A DNA stretch of 64,000 nucleotides, taken from assembly GCF_030159855.1 (NCBI RefSeq), contig NZ_BSNG01000001.1:3348001-3412000 (forward strand). Reading direction: 5' to 3'. This document shows positions 15,654 through 24,317 of the stretch, piece by piece (the first letter of the stretch is position 1; every line of letters begins with the position of its first letter). Both the position numbers and the translations under genes were made by a program. The stretch is from Devosia yakushimensis (GTDB taxonomy: Bacteria > Pseudomonadota > Alphaproteobacteria > Rhizobiales > Devosiaceae). The notes below the pieces were generated by a model that saw nothing but the letters and a program-made list of their open reading frames with translations, did no database searches and was not told where the DNA came from.

Positions 15654-16253
15654 ATGAAGATTTCCCTCGCTGCCGTGTTGCTGCTCCTCGCCACTTCGGC
15701 GGCCCTTGGCTACGACGGGCGGACGCAAGGGATTATCGACCAGTACAAGCCCGGAAAGCTGATCAGAATCGCCGATGTCGGCCATCTCATGGGCGCCAGC
15801 GAGCGCTGGTGCTACCGGGAGGAAGCGGGGACATGCGCCTGGTCGGACATCTATCTCAATGTCGGCAAGAGCCAGGCCGAGTTCGAGATCGGAAATGCCT
15901 GGAACGAGGATGTCGACATCGCCTTTACCGACCGCGGCACGTTCCGCGACGGACGCTATATCTGCGAAACCGGCGATGATTGGGTGCCCTCGGTCCGTGC
16001 CACCAAGCGCTCGGATGGCAGCGTCATCGGCGGCCGCGAACTGGCCGCGCTCAAGGCCGAGATTTTGGGCCTCAGAGACCAGGATACCCAGGATTGCTTT
16101 GACTATCTCTTCGTTTCGGCTGATGCAGCCAACCAGACTGTTACGCTGAAGCAGCGCCAATATGTCGACGACACCCACGACACGAGCCGCGACACCGAGG
16201 TAACAATCCATTTCGACCAGGCAACAGCAGAAGCACTCACCTATCGCTGGTAG
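15654..16253 (+). CDS. Secreted protein of unknown function
   Basis: A 199-residue protein with a clear signal peptide (MKISLAAVLLLLATSAALG, cleavage near residue 19). The mature part has four or five cysteines (RWCYREEAGTCAW, YICETG, QDCFDY) able to form disulfides, and a beta-rich pattern. No family is recognised. It lies between the flavoprotein and the O-antigen ligase; promoter may be shared with the divergent flavoprotein. Confidence 0.7.
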   Translation: MKISLAAVLLLLATSAALGYDGRTQGIIDQYKPGKLIRIADVGHLMGASERWCYREEAGTCAWSDIYLNVGKSQAEFEIGNAWNEDVDIAFTDRGTFRDGRYICETGDDWVPSVRATKRSDGSVIGGRELAALKAEILGLRDQDTQDCFDYLFVSADAANQTVTLKQRQYVDDTHDTSRDTEVTIHFDQATAEALTYRW

Positions 16254-16301
16254 AGCTCGGCAGTTTGACCAGAGGCCACGAGCCGGACTGCTCGATTGAC
16301 C

Positions 16302-17522
16302 ATGCGGGATATGCTTTTGCCAAGATTGATCGTCGCTTTTCTGGCCTGGGCCACGCTGCTGGCCGGGTTGACATTGCCGAGCTTTGCGCCCGAGATTTCC
16401 AATGTGACGATCCTGGCGCTGATGGCGGCAGGACTGCTCCATCTGTTCTGGGTGCCCGAGCGCATGCACTTGCTGCGCCAGCCGGCGAGTTGGATGCCCC
16501 TGCTGGCGGCTCTGCTGTTGCTTGTCGCCTTCAGCATTACCGCCAAATCGCCATTGCACGTCGCCGCCTTCCTGACGTTGATCCATCTCTATATGGTCGT
16601 GCCCATGTCCGGCCTGCTGATCCGGCTCGGCGGAGCACTGACGCTGGACCGTATTGGTTTTTTTGCGCTTGCGGGGGCAGCCGGCGGCTTTGCCGTTGCC
16701 GCCATCGACGTCTATGTCTTCGGTTCGAGCCGCGGAGGCCTGGTCAACAACCCCATCCACCTGGCCGATATAACGCTCGCCCTGGGCTTCGTTGCCTTGG
16801 TTGGGCTCTGGAGCGGAAGCCGCTGGCGGCTGGTGTTTCTGGCCGGCCCGGCCCTGAGCGTCGGCACCGTCTTACTGACCGCATCGCGCGGGCCGATGGT
16901 TGCGGCCTCCCTCATGCTGCTGACGGCAGCGCTCGCCATGTGCTTTTCCTGGCTACCCGCATATAGAAGGATGCGCGTCATCGGCGGATGCTTGCTGGTC
17001 TGTATCATCATGGCCGCGCTCTTGGTGCTGACGGACGCTCCGGACGTGCCTGCCATTGAGCGCATCATGGCGCTGCTGCATGGGGGAATTGCGGGCGACA
17101 CCTCCGCCAGCGAGCGGCTTATCATGTACAGGTCGGCCTTCAATGCCTTTCTTGCTTCGCCGCTGGTCGGCCATGGCCTTATCGACTATCCGATGGCTGC
17201 GGCCGCTTATGCGCCGGCTGGCAGCGAATTCCCGATCTATGACCACCTGCACAACGACATTGCCGATTTCGGCGTGGCGGGCGGCATTCTGGGCCTGGCC
17301 GCTTATGGACTGTTCTTGTGGGCACCGATTGCCGGTGCCCGGCGCGTTGAAGGCGCGCTGCGCATGCCCCTGCTCTATCTCGGCAGCGTGACCACGATCG
17401 GTTATTTTTCCATGGGGATGACCAATGCCGTCATTGGCCTGCGCTGGCCGGACATTGTATTGGCAACCGTGCTGGCGCTCATCGTCACGCTGTCCAACCG
17501 CCCACAAGGAGCCCAGGCTTGA
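16302..17522 (+). CDS. O-antigen ligase / Wzy-type polymerase family membrane protein
   Basis: A 406-residue polytopic protein with about ten to twelve spans, a cytoplasmic or periplasmic TASRGPM motif near residue 190 and a large loop containing SASERLIMYRSAFNAFLASPLVGHG and YDHLHNDIADFGVAGG. The last segment is the H-N-x-hydrophobic motif of the Wzy_C/WaaL family, enzymes that join or polymerise lipid-linked glycans at the periplasmic face. ATG 16302 is used; a TTG six bases upstream is possible. The stop overlaps the following glycosyltransferase start. Whether it ligates O-antigen or polymerises exopolysaccharide cannot be told. Confidence 0.85.
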   Translation: MRDMLLPRLIVAFLAWATLLAGLTLPSFAPEISNVTILALMAAGLLHLFWVPERMHLLRQPASWMPLLAALLLLVAFSITAKSPLHVAAFLTLIHLYMVVPMSGLLIRLGGALTLDRIGFFALAGAAGGFAVAAIDVYVFGSSRGGLVNNPIHLADITLALGFVALVGLWSGSRWRLVFLAGPALSVGTVLLTASRGPMVAASLMLLTAALAMCFSWLPAYRRMRVIGGCLLVCIIMAALLVLTDAPDVPAIERIMALLHGGIAGDTSASERLIMYRSAFNAFLASPLVGHGLIDYPMAAAAYAPAGSEFPIYDHLHNDIADFGVAGGILGLAAYGLFLWAPIAGARRVEGALRMPLLYLGSVTTIGYFSMGMTNAVIGLRWPDIVLATVLALIVTLSNRPQGAQA

Positions 17523-18394
17523 GCGCCATCCATATTGCCCTGACCTTCGATGATAATTTCTGGGCACCCGCCTATGCCACGATGCGCTCGGTCTGTCTCT
17601 TCACCAAGCGGCGCAGCGACCTGGTATTTCACCTGTGCCACCGCACGCTGACGCCGGAACATGTCGCTGACCTCAAGGCCATCGAAGGCGAGTTCGGGGT
17701 TACCCTGGTCTGGCACGATCTGGATGGCTCGGAATTGTTCCGCGACGTGGCGGCGCGCATGCCCGTCAACAAGCGGTTGAGCAATATCGTCTATGCCCGG
17801 CTGATGATCGACAGGCTGATCGGCCCCGATGTCGCACGGGTGCTCTACCTCGATTGCGACATGCTCGTGCGCGACAATATCGAAAAGCTCTATGACATCG
17901 ATATGGACGGGTTTGCCATCGCGGCGGTGCGCGACTCGATCGGCGCCTTCATCACCGGCGGGCGCGATTTGCGGAACAATCGCGATATTTTCGATCCCGC
18001 AGACGCCTATTTCAACGCCGGCATGGTCCTGATCGACACTGCCAAGTGGCGCGAGGCCGATATTATCGGGCGGCTCGAACAGGCCCTGAAAGACGGCGTC
18101 ATGGCCCGCATCTATTACGATCAGGATTTCCTCAACCTGGTCTTTCAGCACAACTGGCTTGCCCTGCCCTGGCGCTGGAACACGATCGACGCCCGCCACG
18201 CCCATGAGGGGCTCAACCCCTCCATCCTGCACTATACGGGCGAGGCCAAGCCCTGGGGCATTTTCTCCGGCATGCTCCAAAGCGTTGCCTTTGCCCGCCT
18301 CTACCGGCACGTCATGACCAATGAACTGTTCTACCGCTTTGCCCGTCACCGGTGGCAGCGCTGGTGGAAGAAGAAGTTTGGCCTGGGCAAGTAG
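17519..18394 (+). CDS. Glycosyltransferase family 8 protein
   Basis: A 291-residue retaining glycosyltransferase of GT8 (galactosyl/glucosyltransferase, LgtC/WaaIJ type). Seen: start IHIALTFDDNFWAPAYATMRSV, the metal-binding DXD at Asp112-Cys-Asp114 in VLYLDCDMLV, YFNAGMVLID, and the late IYYDQDFLN and ILHYTGEAKPW motifs. The C-terminus is basic and aromatic (RWQRWWKKKFGLGK), suiting membrane attachment. TTG 17519 overlaps the TGA of the upstream ligase gene. Likely adds a hexose to lipopolysaccharide or another surface glycan. Confidence 0.92.
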   Translation: MSAIHIALTFDDNFWAPAYATMRSVCLFTKRRSDLVFHLCHRTLTPEHVADLKAIEGEFGVTLVWHDLDGSELFRDVAARMPVNKRLSNIVYARLMIDRLIGPDVARVLYLDCDMLVRDNIEKLYDIDMDGFAIAAVRDSIGAFITGGRDLRNNRDIFDPADAYFNAGMVLIDTAKWREADIIGRLEQALKDGVMARIYYDQDFLNLVFQHNWLALPWRWNTIDARHAHEGLNPSILHYTGEAKPWGIFSGMLQSVAFARLYRHVMTNELFYRFARHRWQRWWKKKFGLGK

Positions 18395-19195
18395 CTAGCC
18401 GAGCACGATACCTTCCCGCGCGCAAAGCTCGGCCAGGGCGCTGCCGGGCGCCGGCAGCGGCATGTCCGCACGGCCACGGCGTGTCAGCTGGCTACGCCAG
18501 ATATGCACCGCAAGGGTTTCGGGCGTAATGGCCTTGTCGATGCTAGAACCGGCCTGCATCAGTTCGGGAATACCTTCATAAGGGATGGGATAGAGCACCT
18601 CGCTAGAGCGGACCAGCTGCTGCAATCCGCGTCGGCGCACGTAATAGGTCAATGCGAAGGGGCCAGTTGCCCCATATTGCATGTCCTCAGGGGCGATTTT
18701 TTCGCCGAACATGCGCCGGGCAGCCACCTCCAGCCGGCGCAGGGGCGGCAGATGCGGCTCGAGCAGCGGACGCCTCGTGTCGGTAAAAATGGCCAGCAGA
18801 TCATCGAGCAAGGGGGCATCGGCCGGGATATGCAGCACGGCGCCATTGACCGAGCCTGGCCGTTCATAGGCCATGAGATAATCCGGCGGGCCCTCGATCG
18901 GACGCACACAATAGACATCAAGATCGGCATAGACGCCGCGCCCCTGGCGCAGCAGGCTCATGCGGAAATAGTCCGAGAACACGCCGGGCGTGCCTTTGCC
19001 CTTGTAGAAGACCAGCTTGTCACGCGGCAATATTTCGGCAGCGTCCATGGCCACCGCGCCATCGGGCAGACCGGGAACGGGATCGAACGAATAGACCTCG
19101 ACGCGATGGCCGTGGCGGCGGAAGGAGGCGATGGACAGGGCCTCAAGCCAGCTCATGGGTCCATGCCAGAAACTGACGATGGTGGGCAGGCTCAT
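18395..19195 (-). CDS. Glycosyltransferase with DXD sugar-binding region (GT32-like)
   Basis: A 266-residue protein. The segment FSDYFRMSLLRQGRGVYADLDVYCVRPI contains the DXD at Asp91-Leu-Asp93 and is typical of the Gly_transf_sug family related to yeast Och1 and bacterial capsule transferases. The start ATG 19195 overlaps the stop of the upstream gene by four bases. It converges with the GT8 gene with stops directly abutting (18394/18395). Probable surface glycan synthesis. Confidence 0.85.
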   Translation of the reverse strand: MSLPTIVSFWHGPMSWLEALSIASFRRHGHRVEVYSFDPVPGLPDGAVAMDAAEILPRDKLVFYKGKGTPGVFSDYFRMSLLRQGRGVYADLDVYCVRPIEGPPDYLMAYERPGSVNGAVLHIPADAPLLDDLLAIFTDTRRPLLEPHLPPLRRLEVAARRMFGEKIAPEDMQYGATGPFALTYYVRRRGLQQLVRSSEVLYPIPYEGIPELMQAGSSIDKAITPETLAVHIWRSQLTRRGRADMPLPAPGSALAELCAREGIVLG

Positions 19196-20376
19196 TGCTT
19201 GTCTTCCGGACCGAATATGTCGGCAAAGGTCTTGATCATCAGCGGGTCCCGTATATGGAGCTTGGGATCGAACTCGATCTGTTCGGTACGGTCCCAATAC
19301 CAGGATCGCGAGATGCCGATAAAGTGGTAGCCGTAAAAGCGGATCGAGGATCCCGAGAGATTGAACCAGCCCTTGACCTGGTGGGTCCAGGGTTGGGCCC
19401 GCCAGCTCGCAAGGAAGGCCCGCCTCGGCGCCATGGCCCATTTCTTGCCTCGGTCCCGGGCGGCAACACCCTTCTTGCGAATGACAAATTGGCGGTGGCG
19501 CGGCGGCCCCGACTGCTCGCGGGCATTGAGCACCCATACCCGGTTAAAGCGCAGCAGGCCGAAGGGTGACCGCTCCACCGCCTTGAATATGGAATGGCGA
19601 AACGGCGACATGACCAGTTCGTCGATATCGACATTGAGTATGGACCGGGCCCGCATGGCATACTTGCGGAAGAAGTGCGTGAATTTGGGCGGCTGGGCGA
19701 ACATCGCCCAATGGCCACCAAATTTGTGCCCATCGAAGACGTCGTTCATCGAACCGAAGGGATAGGGCCAGGGAATGACCAGGAACTTGGCCAGCCCCTC
19801 AACCCCCGCCAGGGTCGCGCGAAGCTCTTCGAGCGTATAGTCGGACGAGCCATTGTCATAGACCACAGCGGCCGTGGCGCCGTGTTCGGCCACATAGAAG
19901 CGGGCCCAATCGGCGATCCAGTCCAGGGCATTGTCCTTGTTGATGGTAAAGATCACCCGGTCCCCGGCCAATACAGCACTGCGATTGGGTTGGATGGGTA
20001 TTTCGAAATCCTGCCCACCAAGGCCGAAGGCCAGATGGGTATCGCCCTCGGGAAGCGTCACGCGCAGGATTTCGGCCTGCACCCCATGATGGATCCTGGG
20101 CTTGGCGCGCCTGCCCGAGGGCCGGCCCTCGATGACCAGGGCATCGATCAGGGGCTCCAGGTTCAGCGCCATGGGACCGATGAGATAGACGTGGCGGCCG
20201 GTATGGTCGCGAAACACGTCGTAAAATAGCGTGCGGTCGTCGAAGCGCTCGTAGAAGCTTGCCGGCCGCTTGAGTCCGGGACCCAAGGGGATACGCCGCA
20301 GCGACCCCGCTTCGGACAATAGGACGGGCGAGGACGCGGCAATGGCCGCGTCAGCTTTGGCAAGGTCAATGGCCAT
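19192..20376 (-). CDS. Glycosyltransferase family 92-like / DUF23-type protein
   Basis: A 394-residue protein. After a divergent N-terminal region of about 130 residues, the segment VIFTINKDNALDWIADWARFYVAEHGATAAVVYDNGSSD is the nucleotide-sugar fold start of GT92-like enzymes that follow GT2 layout, and SILNVDIDEL (Asp250-x-Asp252) is the metal-binding DXD. First gene of the minus-strand pair with the GT32-like gene (ATGA overlap). Acceptor and donor sugars are unknown. Confidence 0.82.
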   Translation of the reverse strand: MAIDLAKADAAIAASSPVLLSEAGSLRRIPLGPGLKRPASFYERFDDRTLFYDVFRDHTGRHVYLIGPMALNLEPLIDALVIEGRPSGRRAKPRIHHGVQAEILRVTLPEGDTHLAFGLGGQDFEIPIQPNRSAVLAGDRVIFTINKDNALDWIADWARFYVAEHGATAAVVYDNGSSDYTLEELRATLAGVEGLAKFLVIPWPYPFGSMNDVFDGHKFGGHWAMFAQPPKFTHFFRKYAMRARSILNVDIDELVMSPFRHSIFKAVERSPFGLLRFNRVWVLNAREQSGPPRHRQFVIRKKGVAARDRGKKWAMAPRRAFLASWRAQPWTHQVKGWFNLSGSSIRFYGYHFIGISRSWYWDRTEQIEFDPKLHIRDPLMIKTFADIFGPEDKQ

Positions 20377-20420
20377 GCCGTGCCATAGCTTAACTGACGC
20401 CGCCAGGCCAGTGGGAAGCG

Positions 20421-20828
20421 CTATTGCTGGCTGGCGAGCCAGGCCGCGTCGGGCTCTATGGGCGTGATGATGTCGAGGAGGATCCCGTTGGGGTCAGAGG
20501 CGATGAAGTGGCGCTGGCCGAAGACTTCGTCGCGCAAGGGCTGGGCAATGGGGATGCCGGCCTCGGTCAGGCGCTCATATTCCTGTGCCGCGTCCTCAAC
20601 CTCAAAGCTCAGCAGCAGGCCGGAGGTGCGCTTGCGGCCGGCTTCGGGAATAGTTTCGTGATCATAGGCGATCACAGCGAGTTCGATATGCTCGCGCGCC
20701 GAGGAGCGCATATGCACATACCAATCGCTCTCGAATACGGGCGCAAAACCCAGATGAGCCTGGTAGAAAGCGGCCGTTGCCGCGACGTCGTCAACCTGCA
20801 GAAGGGGGTAGGAATTGAGCATTTTCAT
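20421..20828 (-). CDS. VOC family protein, TetR-linked
   Basis: A 135-residue VOC fold protein (LNSYPLLQVDDVAATAAFYQAHLGF...; FIASDPNGILLDIITPI). The start MKMLN at 20828 has AGGAG upstream. It is divergent from a TetR gene with a palindrome between them, an arrangement frequent for small detoxification or drug-binding VOC proteins. Substrate unknown. Confidence 0.87.
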   Translation of the reverse strand: MKMLNSYPLLQVDDVAATAAFYQAHLGFAPVFESDWYVHMRSSAREHIELAVIAYDHETIPEAGRKRTSGLLLSFEVEDAAQEYERLTEAGIPIAQPLRDEVFGQRHFIASDPNGILLDIITPIEPDAAWLASQQ

Positions 20829-20888
20829 AGCGATACTCCTTGCATTGCGCGCCATTTACGTTCAATCTGTTTGTAACTTCATATAACA

Positions 20889-20899
20889 TACAGGCTGTA
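20889..20899. promoter_or_regulatory. Candidate TetR operator
   Basis: TACAG-G-CTGTA, extendable to CATACAGGCTGTACG with one mismatch. It lies just before the TetR start and within the shared promoter gap with the VOC gene; flanks are AT-rich (TTGTAACTTCATATAAC), as expected for promoter elements. Confidence 0.6.
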
Positions 20900-20902
20900 C
20901 GC

Positions 20903-21484
20903 ATGCAAGAGCGCAGAACCCAGGCTGAACGGCGCAGCAGCACCAGGGCCGCTTTGGTCAGTGCCGCCCGGGGCCTTTTCGCCAAAAACGGTTATGCTGG
21001 TACGGGCACCCCGGAAATCGTCAGCGCGGCGGGCGTGACGCGGGGCGCGCTCTATCATCACTTCGCCGACAAGACGGCCTTGTTCGCCACGGTCGTCGAA
21101 GAAGAGCACATGCTGCTGGCCATGACGATCAATGCCGCTGCGGAAGGCGATGACGAGCCGGGGCCGGTCAAAGCCCTGATCGCAGGGGGCGACGCCTTTC
21201 TCGATGCCATGCAGGATGAGGGCCGCCGGCGAATCCTGCTGGTCGATGCGCCCGCGGTGCTGGGCCGGGCCAAGGTCGACGACATCGATGGCCGCCATGG
21301 ATTGCGCACCCTGCTCGAAGGCGTCACTGCGGCCATGGACGCCAAGGCGATCCGGGACCTGCCGGCCGCGCCGCTGGCCCACCTCCTCAATGCCCTGTTC
21401 GACCGGGCAGCGCTGGCGCCGCCCGACGAGGTCAATGACTATCGCAAGGCCATCAAGGCGCTGATCCGCGGCCTCAAGATCTAG
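20903..21484 (+). CDS. TetR family transcriptional repressor
   Basis: A 193-residue TetR/AcrR-type regulator. DNA-binding region: TRAALVSAARGLFAKNGYAGTGTPEIVSAAGVTRGALYHHFADKTALFATVV (about 15-66), with TRGALYHHF as recognition helix. ATG 20903 is chosen since the fold starts soon after; the frame upstream (from 20840) is promoter sequence. Divergent VOC gene is the likely target. Confidence 0.93.
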   Translation: MQERRTQAERRSSTRAALVSAARGLFAKNGYAGTGTPEIVSAAGVTRGALYHHFADKTALFATVVEEEHMLLAMTINAAAEGDDEPGPVKALIAGGDAFLDAMQDEGRRRILLVDAPAVLGRAKVDDIDGRHGLRTLLEGVTAAMDAKAIRDLPAAPLAHLLNALFDRAALAPPDEVNDYRKAIKALIRGLKI

Positions 21485-21488
21485 GACA

Positions 21489-22550
21489 TCAGGCCCTGCG
21501 CTCAAGCTTTTCGACACATTTGGCCAATTGCTGCACGGCGGCGATCAAGGGCGCGATAAAGGCGTCATAACGCAGCCCCGCCTCGCTGTCGGGATCGGTG
21601 GGATCGGCCTGGACATAGCCGGCAAAGTCCTGGCAATCGGCCGCGGCGAGCGCGTCTTTGACCTGCTGGGCGAGGAGGCCATAATGGATGCGCCGGCCGG
21701 GGCGCGGCGCGCCCTCCTCCGTGCCCCCGGCGATCCAGCGATATTTCACCGGCTGCAGCGCCAGGATGAAATCGAGCCCCAGATCGCTGGGCGCGATATC
21801 GGTTTTCTGCCGCTCATCAGATGTCTGGATCGTGCCCGTCGCCGACCAGATCGAAGCCCAGCGCGCGCCGCTGACGCCCAGCGTCACGGCATTGTCGCTG
21901 GCAGGGCGCACCGCCGCCGCAAAGCTCGTTGCCCCGCTTGCCGCGTCCACCGTCAGGGCATTGATCCAGCTCGCGCCATCGGCGCTGACCTTAAGCCGCC
22001 ACTGATCGTCCCCTGCCAGCCCCATTTCGGCGCGGCCGGACCAATTGGTCTGGTAGAGCAAGCTCGCCGTATCGCCGGCAGCGGCCTTGTTGAGCTTGAG
22101 CTGATGGCCGTTGCCGGCATGATTGAACAGGGTCGCGGCGCCCGACACGGCCAGCCGATTGGTGGCGTCGGCCGAAGCATTGATGCCCAATTGGGAAAGC
22201 CCCGAGCCGAGCGAGGCCAGGCCCGTCCAGGCGCCCGCGTCGAAGACATAAAAGGTACGGTCGGCCCTGACATAGACCTGCCAGCCCTCCGCGGGATCAT
22301 GGAATGTCCAGGCGCCCGACTGATAGGCGGCGAGCTCATTGGCGTGGCCGGCCCAGACGCCACTGGCCCCGGACGGCACGATATAGGCTTCGCCCGCCAG
22401 CGGGCTGACGGGCGGCGTTGCGAGGGTCCGGCTTTCGACAATGGGCTGCACCAGCGCATCGAGCGCCTGGATCGCCTCATTATGCGTCACGTGTTTCTGG
22501 GCCTGCTGGGGCATGATGAGGGGCAGGCTGAGGCGCGGGCTTTGATCCAT
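21489..22550 (-). CDS. Tail-fibre-like protein: DUF2793 plus S74 autoprocessing domain
   Basis: A 353-residue protein. Residues about 5-118 are DUF2793 (LIMPQQAQKHVTHNEAIQALD, GEAYIVPSGASGVWAGHANELAAY, GWQVYVRA), a module found on phage and gene-transfer-agent fibres. A beta-rich shaft follows. The C-terminus from about 240 is a peptidase S74 intramolecular chaperone: TSDERQK gives the Ser244/Lys249 dyad at the same five-residue spacing as in endosialidase fibres, where the domain trims itself off after trimerisation. No other phage gene surrounds it. It may be a gene-transfer-agent or defensive tail fibre, or a domesticated surface protein. Confidence 0.85.
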   Translation of the reverse strand: MDQSPRLSLPLIMPQQAQKHVTHNEAIQALDALVQPIVESRTLATPPVSPLAGEAYIVPSGASGVWAGHANELAAYQSGAWTFHDPAEGWQVYVRADRTFYVFDAGAWTGLASLGSGLSQLGINASADATNRLAVSGAATLFNHAGNGHQLKLNKAAAGDTASLLYQTNWSGRAEMGLAGDDQWRLKVSADGASWINALTVDAASGATSFAAAVRPASDNAVTLGVSGARWASIWSATGTIQTSDERQKTDIAPSDLGLDFILALQPVKYRWIAGGTEEGAPRPGRRIHYGLLAQQVKDALAAADCQDFAGYVQADPTDPDSEAGLRYDAFIAPLIAAVQQLAKCVEKLERRA

Positions 22551-22560
22551 GGGAAAACTC

Positions 22561-22592
22561 CTTTGCCGGCCAGTCTAGGCCGGCCGGCAAAG
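22561..22592 (-). terminator. Hairpin between sitD end and the fibre gene
   Basis: Perfect 11-base arms CTTTGCCGGCC and GGCCGGCAAAG around a 10-base loop. On the minus strand it follows the sitD stop by about 35 bases and its 3' arm runs into the AAGGAG ribosome site of the fibre gene. It lacks a long T-run, so it could terminate weakly or mask that ribosome site. Confidence 0.55.
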
Positions 22593-22626
22593 GCGGGGAT
22601 AAGCCGAAGAAATCGCGCCTGCGGCC

Positions 22627-23466
22627 TCAGACCGCAGCGGTCACCGGTCGGCGCGATGTCGTCACGATAAAGGTCACGATGAAGGTCGCTGACATCAGCA
22701 GCACGATGGTGGGCGCCGGTGCGGAATCGATGAAGAAGCTGGCATAGATTCCTACCAGCGAGCAGCTCACCGAGACAATCGTCGCGATCAGCATCATGGG
22801 CGCAAAGCGCTTGGAGATGAGATAGGCGATGGCGCCCGGTGCCACCAGCAGCGCAATCACCAGCACGATGCCCACCGCCGTCAGCGCCGCGACGATGGTC
22901 AGCGATAGCAGCGCCAAAAGCCCGTAATGCAGCACCCGCACCGGCAGTCCGATGGCGCCGGCCTGTTGCGGATCGAAGGTGAAGAGCAGCAGATCGCGCC
23001 ATTTGGCGAGCACGATCAGCGTCACCACAACGGCGATGATGCCGGTCTGGATCAGATCGCCAATGCTGACGCCAAGGATGTCGCCAAACAAGATATGGTC
23101 GAGATGCACATCGGTGCGGATGGAGGTATAGAGCACGATGCCCAGGCCAAAGAGCCCGGCAAAGACCACACCCATCACGGTATCTTCCTTGATGCGGCTA
23201 TTTTCCTTGAGATAGCCGACCGATAGCGCGCAGCCCATGCCCGCCGCAAAGGCCCCGACGCCCAGGGGCAGGCCCACAATATAGGCCAGCACCACGCCGG
23301 GCAGCACGGCATGGGAGATGGCGTCGCCCATCAGCGACCAGCCCTTGAGCACCAGAAAGCACGAGAGCAAGGCGGTGGGAATGGCGACCATGACGGCAAT
23401 GGCCATGGCCGAGGTCATGAAGGGGAAGTGGAACGGCCAGAGCGCATAGACGAGAAATTCGTTCAT
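22627..23466 (-). CDS. sitD: Manganese/iron ABC transporter permease
   Basis: A 279-residue ABC-3 family membrane permease with about eight spans. Contains the conserved LLSCFLVLKGWSLMGDAISHAVLPGVVLAYIVG segment and the permease-ATPase contact region. Last gene of the sitABCD run; its start overlaps the sitC stop by four bases. The paired permeases SitC and SitD form the channel for divalent manganese or iron. Confidence 0.9.
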   Translation of the reverse strand: MNEFLVYALWPFHFPFMTSAMAIAVMVAIPTALLSCFLVLKGWSLMGDAISHAVLPGVVLAYIVGLPLGVGAFAAGMGCALSVGYLKENSRIKEDTVMGVVFAGLFGLGIVLYTSIRTDVHLDHILFGDILGVSIGDLIQTGIIAVVVTLIVLAKWRDLLLFTFDPQQAGAIGLPVRVLHYGLLALLSLTIVAALTAVGIVLVIALLVAPGAIAYLISKRFAPMMLIATIVSVSCSLVGIYASFFIDSAPAPTIVLLMSATFIVTFIVTTSRRPVTAAV

Positions 23467-24317
23467 TTGGCCATCTCCTCGGCCGCGCGGCGCCGTGCGG
23501 CGAGCAGGCCGTGCTTGGGCGCAAAGAAGAAGGCCAGGAGGAACACACCGGTCTGCAGCACGACGATGACACCGCCGGTGGCCCCGTCCAGGAAGAAGGA
23601 AATATAAGCCCCGAACAGGCTCGACAGCGTTCCCACCGCCACTGCGATCAGGATCAACCGCGGGAAGCGGTCGGTGAGGAGATAGGCCGTTGCGCCCGGT
23701 GTCACCACCATGGCGATGACGAGAAAGGCGCCCACGGTCTGCATGGCCGCAACCGTGCAGGCCGCCAGCAGCGTGAAGAAGATCACCCGCAGCAGCGGCG
23801 GATTGAGCCCGATGGTGCGGGCATGGTTCTCGTCGAAAAAGGTGACCATCAGGTCTTTCCAGATCACCAGCATCACGGCCAGCGTCACCACCGCAATGAT
23901 CACCAATTGCAATGTATCCTCGGGCGTCACCGCCAGGATATTGCCCATGACAATGGTCTGGATGTTGACCGCGGTGGGGGAGAGCGAAATCATGAACAGG
24001 CCTAGGCCGAAAAAGGCGGTGAAGATCAGCCCGATCACCGCGTCTTCCTTGAGCTTGGTGCGCTGGGTGAGGAACAGCATCGCCCCCGCCGCCAGCCCTC
24101 CGGAAAAGAAGGCGCCCAGCGAAAAGGGCAGGCCCAGCATATAGGCCCCGGCAACGCCCGGCACGATGGAATGGCTGAGGGCATCCCCGATCAGCGACCA
24201 GCCCTTGAGCATGAGATAGGCCGACAGGAACGCACAGACGCCGCCGACCAGGGCCGAAACCCAGATGGCGTTGATCATATAGTGATAGCCGAAGGGCTCG
24301 AGCAGGATGTCGATCAT
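23463..24317 (-). CDS. sitC: Manganese/iron ABC transporter permease
   Basis: A 284-residue ABC-3 permease with the same layout as its neighbour (AYLMLKGWSLIGDALSHSIVPGVAGAYMLG; TVGAFLVIAMVVTPGATAYLL). About eight membrane spans and a short basic C-terminus. Four-base overlaps on both sides show tight translational coupling in the operon. Confidence 0.9.
   Translation of the reverse strand: MIDILLEPFGYHYMINAIWVSALVGGVCAFLSAYLMLKGWSLIGDALSHSIVPGVAGAYMLGLPFSLGAFFSGGLAAGAMLFLTQRTKLKEDAVIGLIFTAFFGLGLFMISLSPTAVNIQTIVMGNILAVTPEDTLQLVIIAVVTLAVMLVIWKDLMVTFFDENHARTIGLNPPLLRVIFFTLLAACTVAAMQTVGAFLVIAMVVTPGATAYLLTDRFPRLILIAVAVGTLSSLFGAYISFFLDGATGGVIVVLQTGVFLLAFFFAPKHGLLAARRRAAEEMAK

Noticed and set aside
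21489..22550. Prophage remnant around the fibre-like gene
   Set aside because: No capsid, terminase, integrase or tail gene is within reach and flanking genes are ordinary chromosomal ones, so only an orphan fibre-like gene can be claimed.
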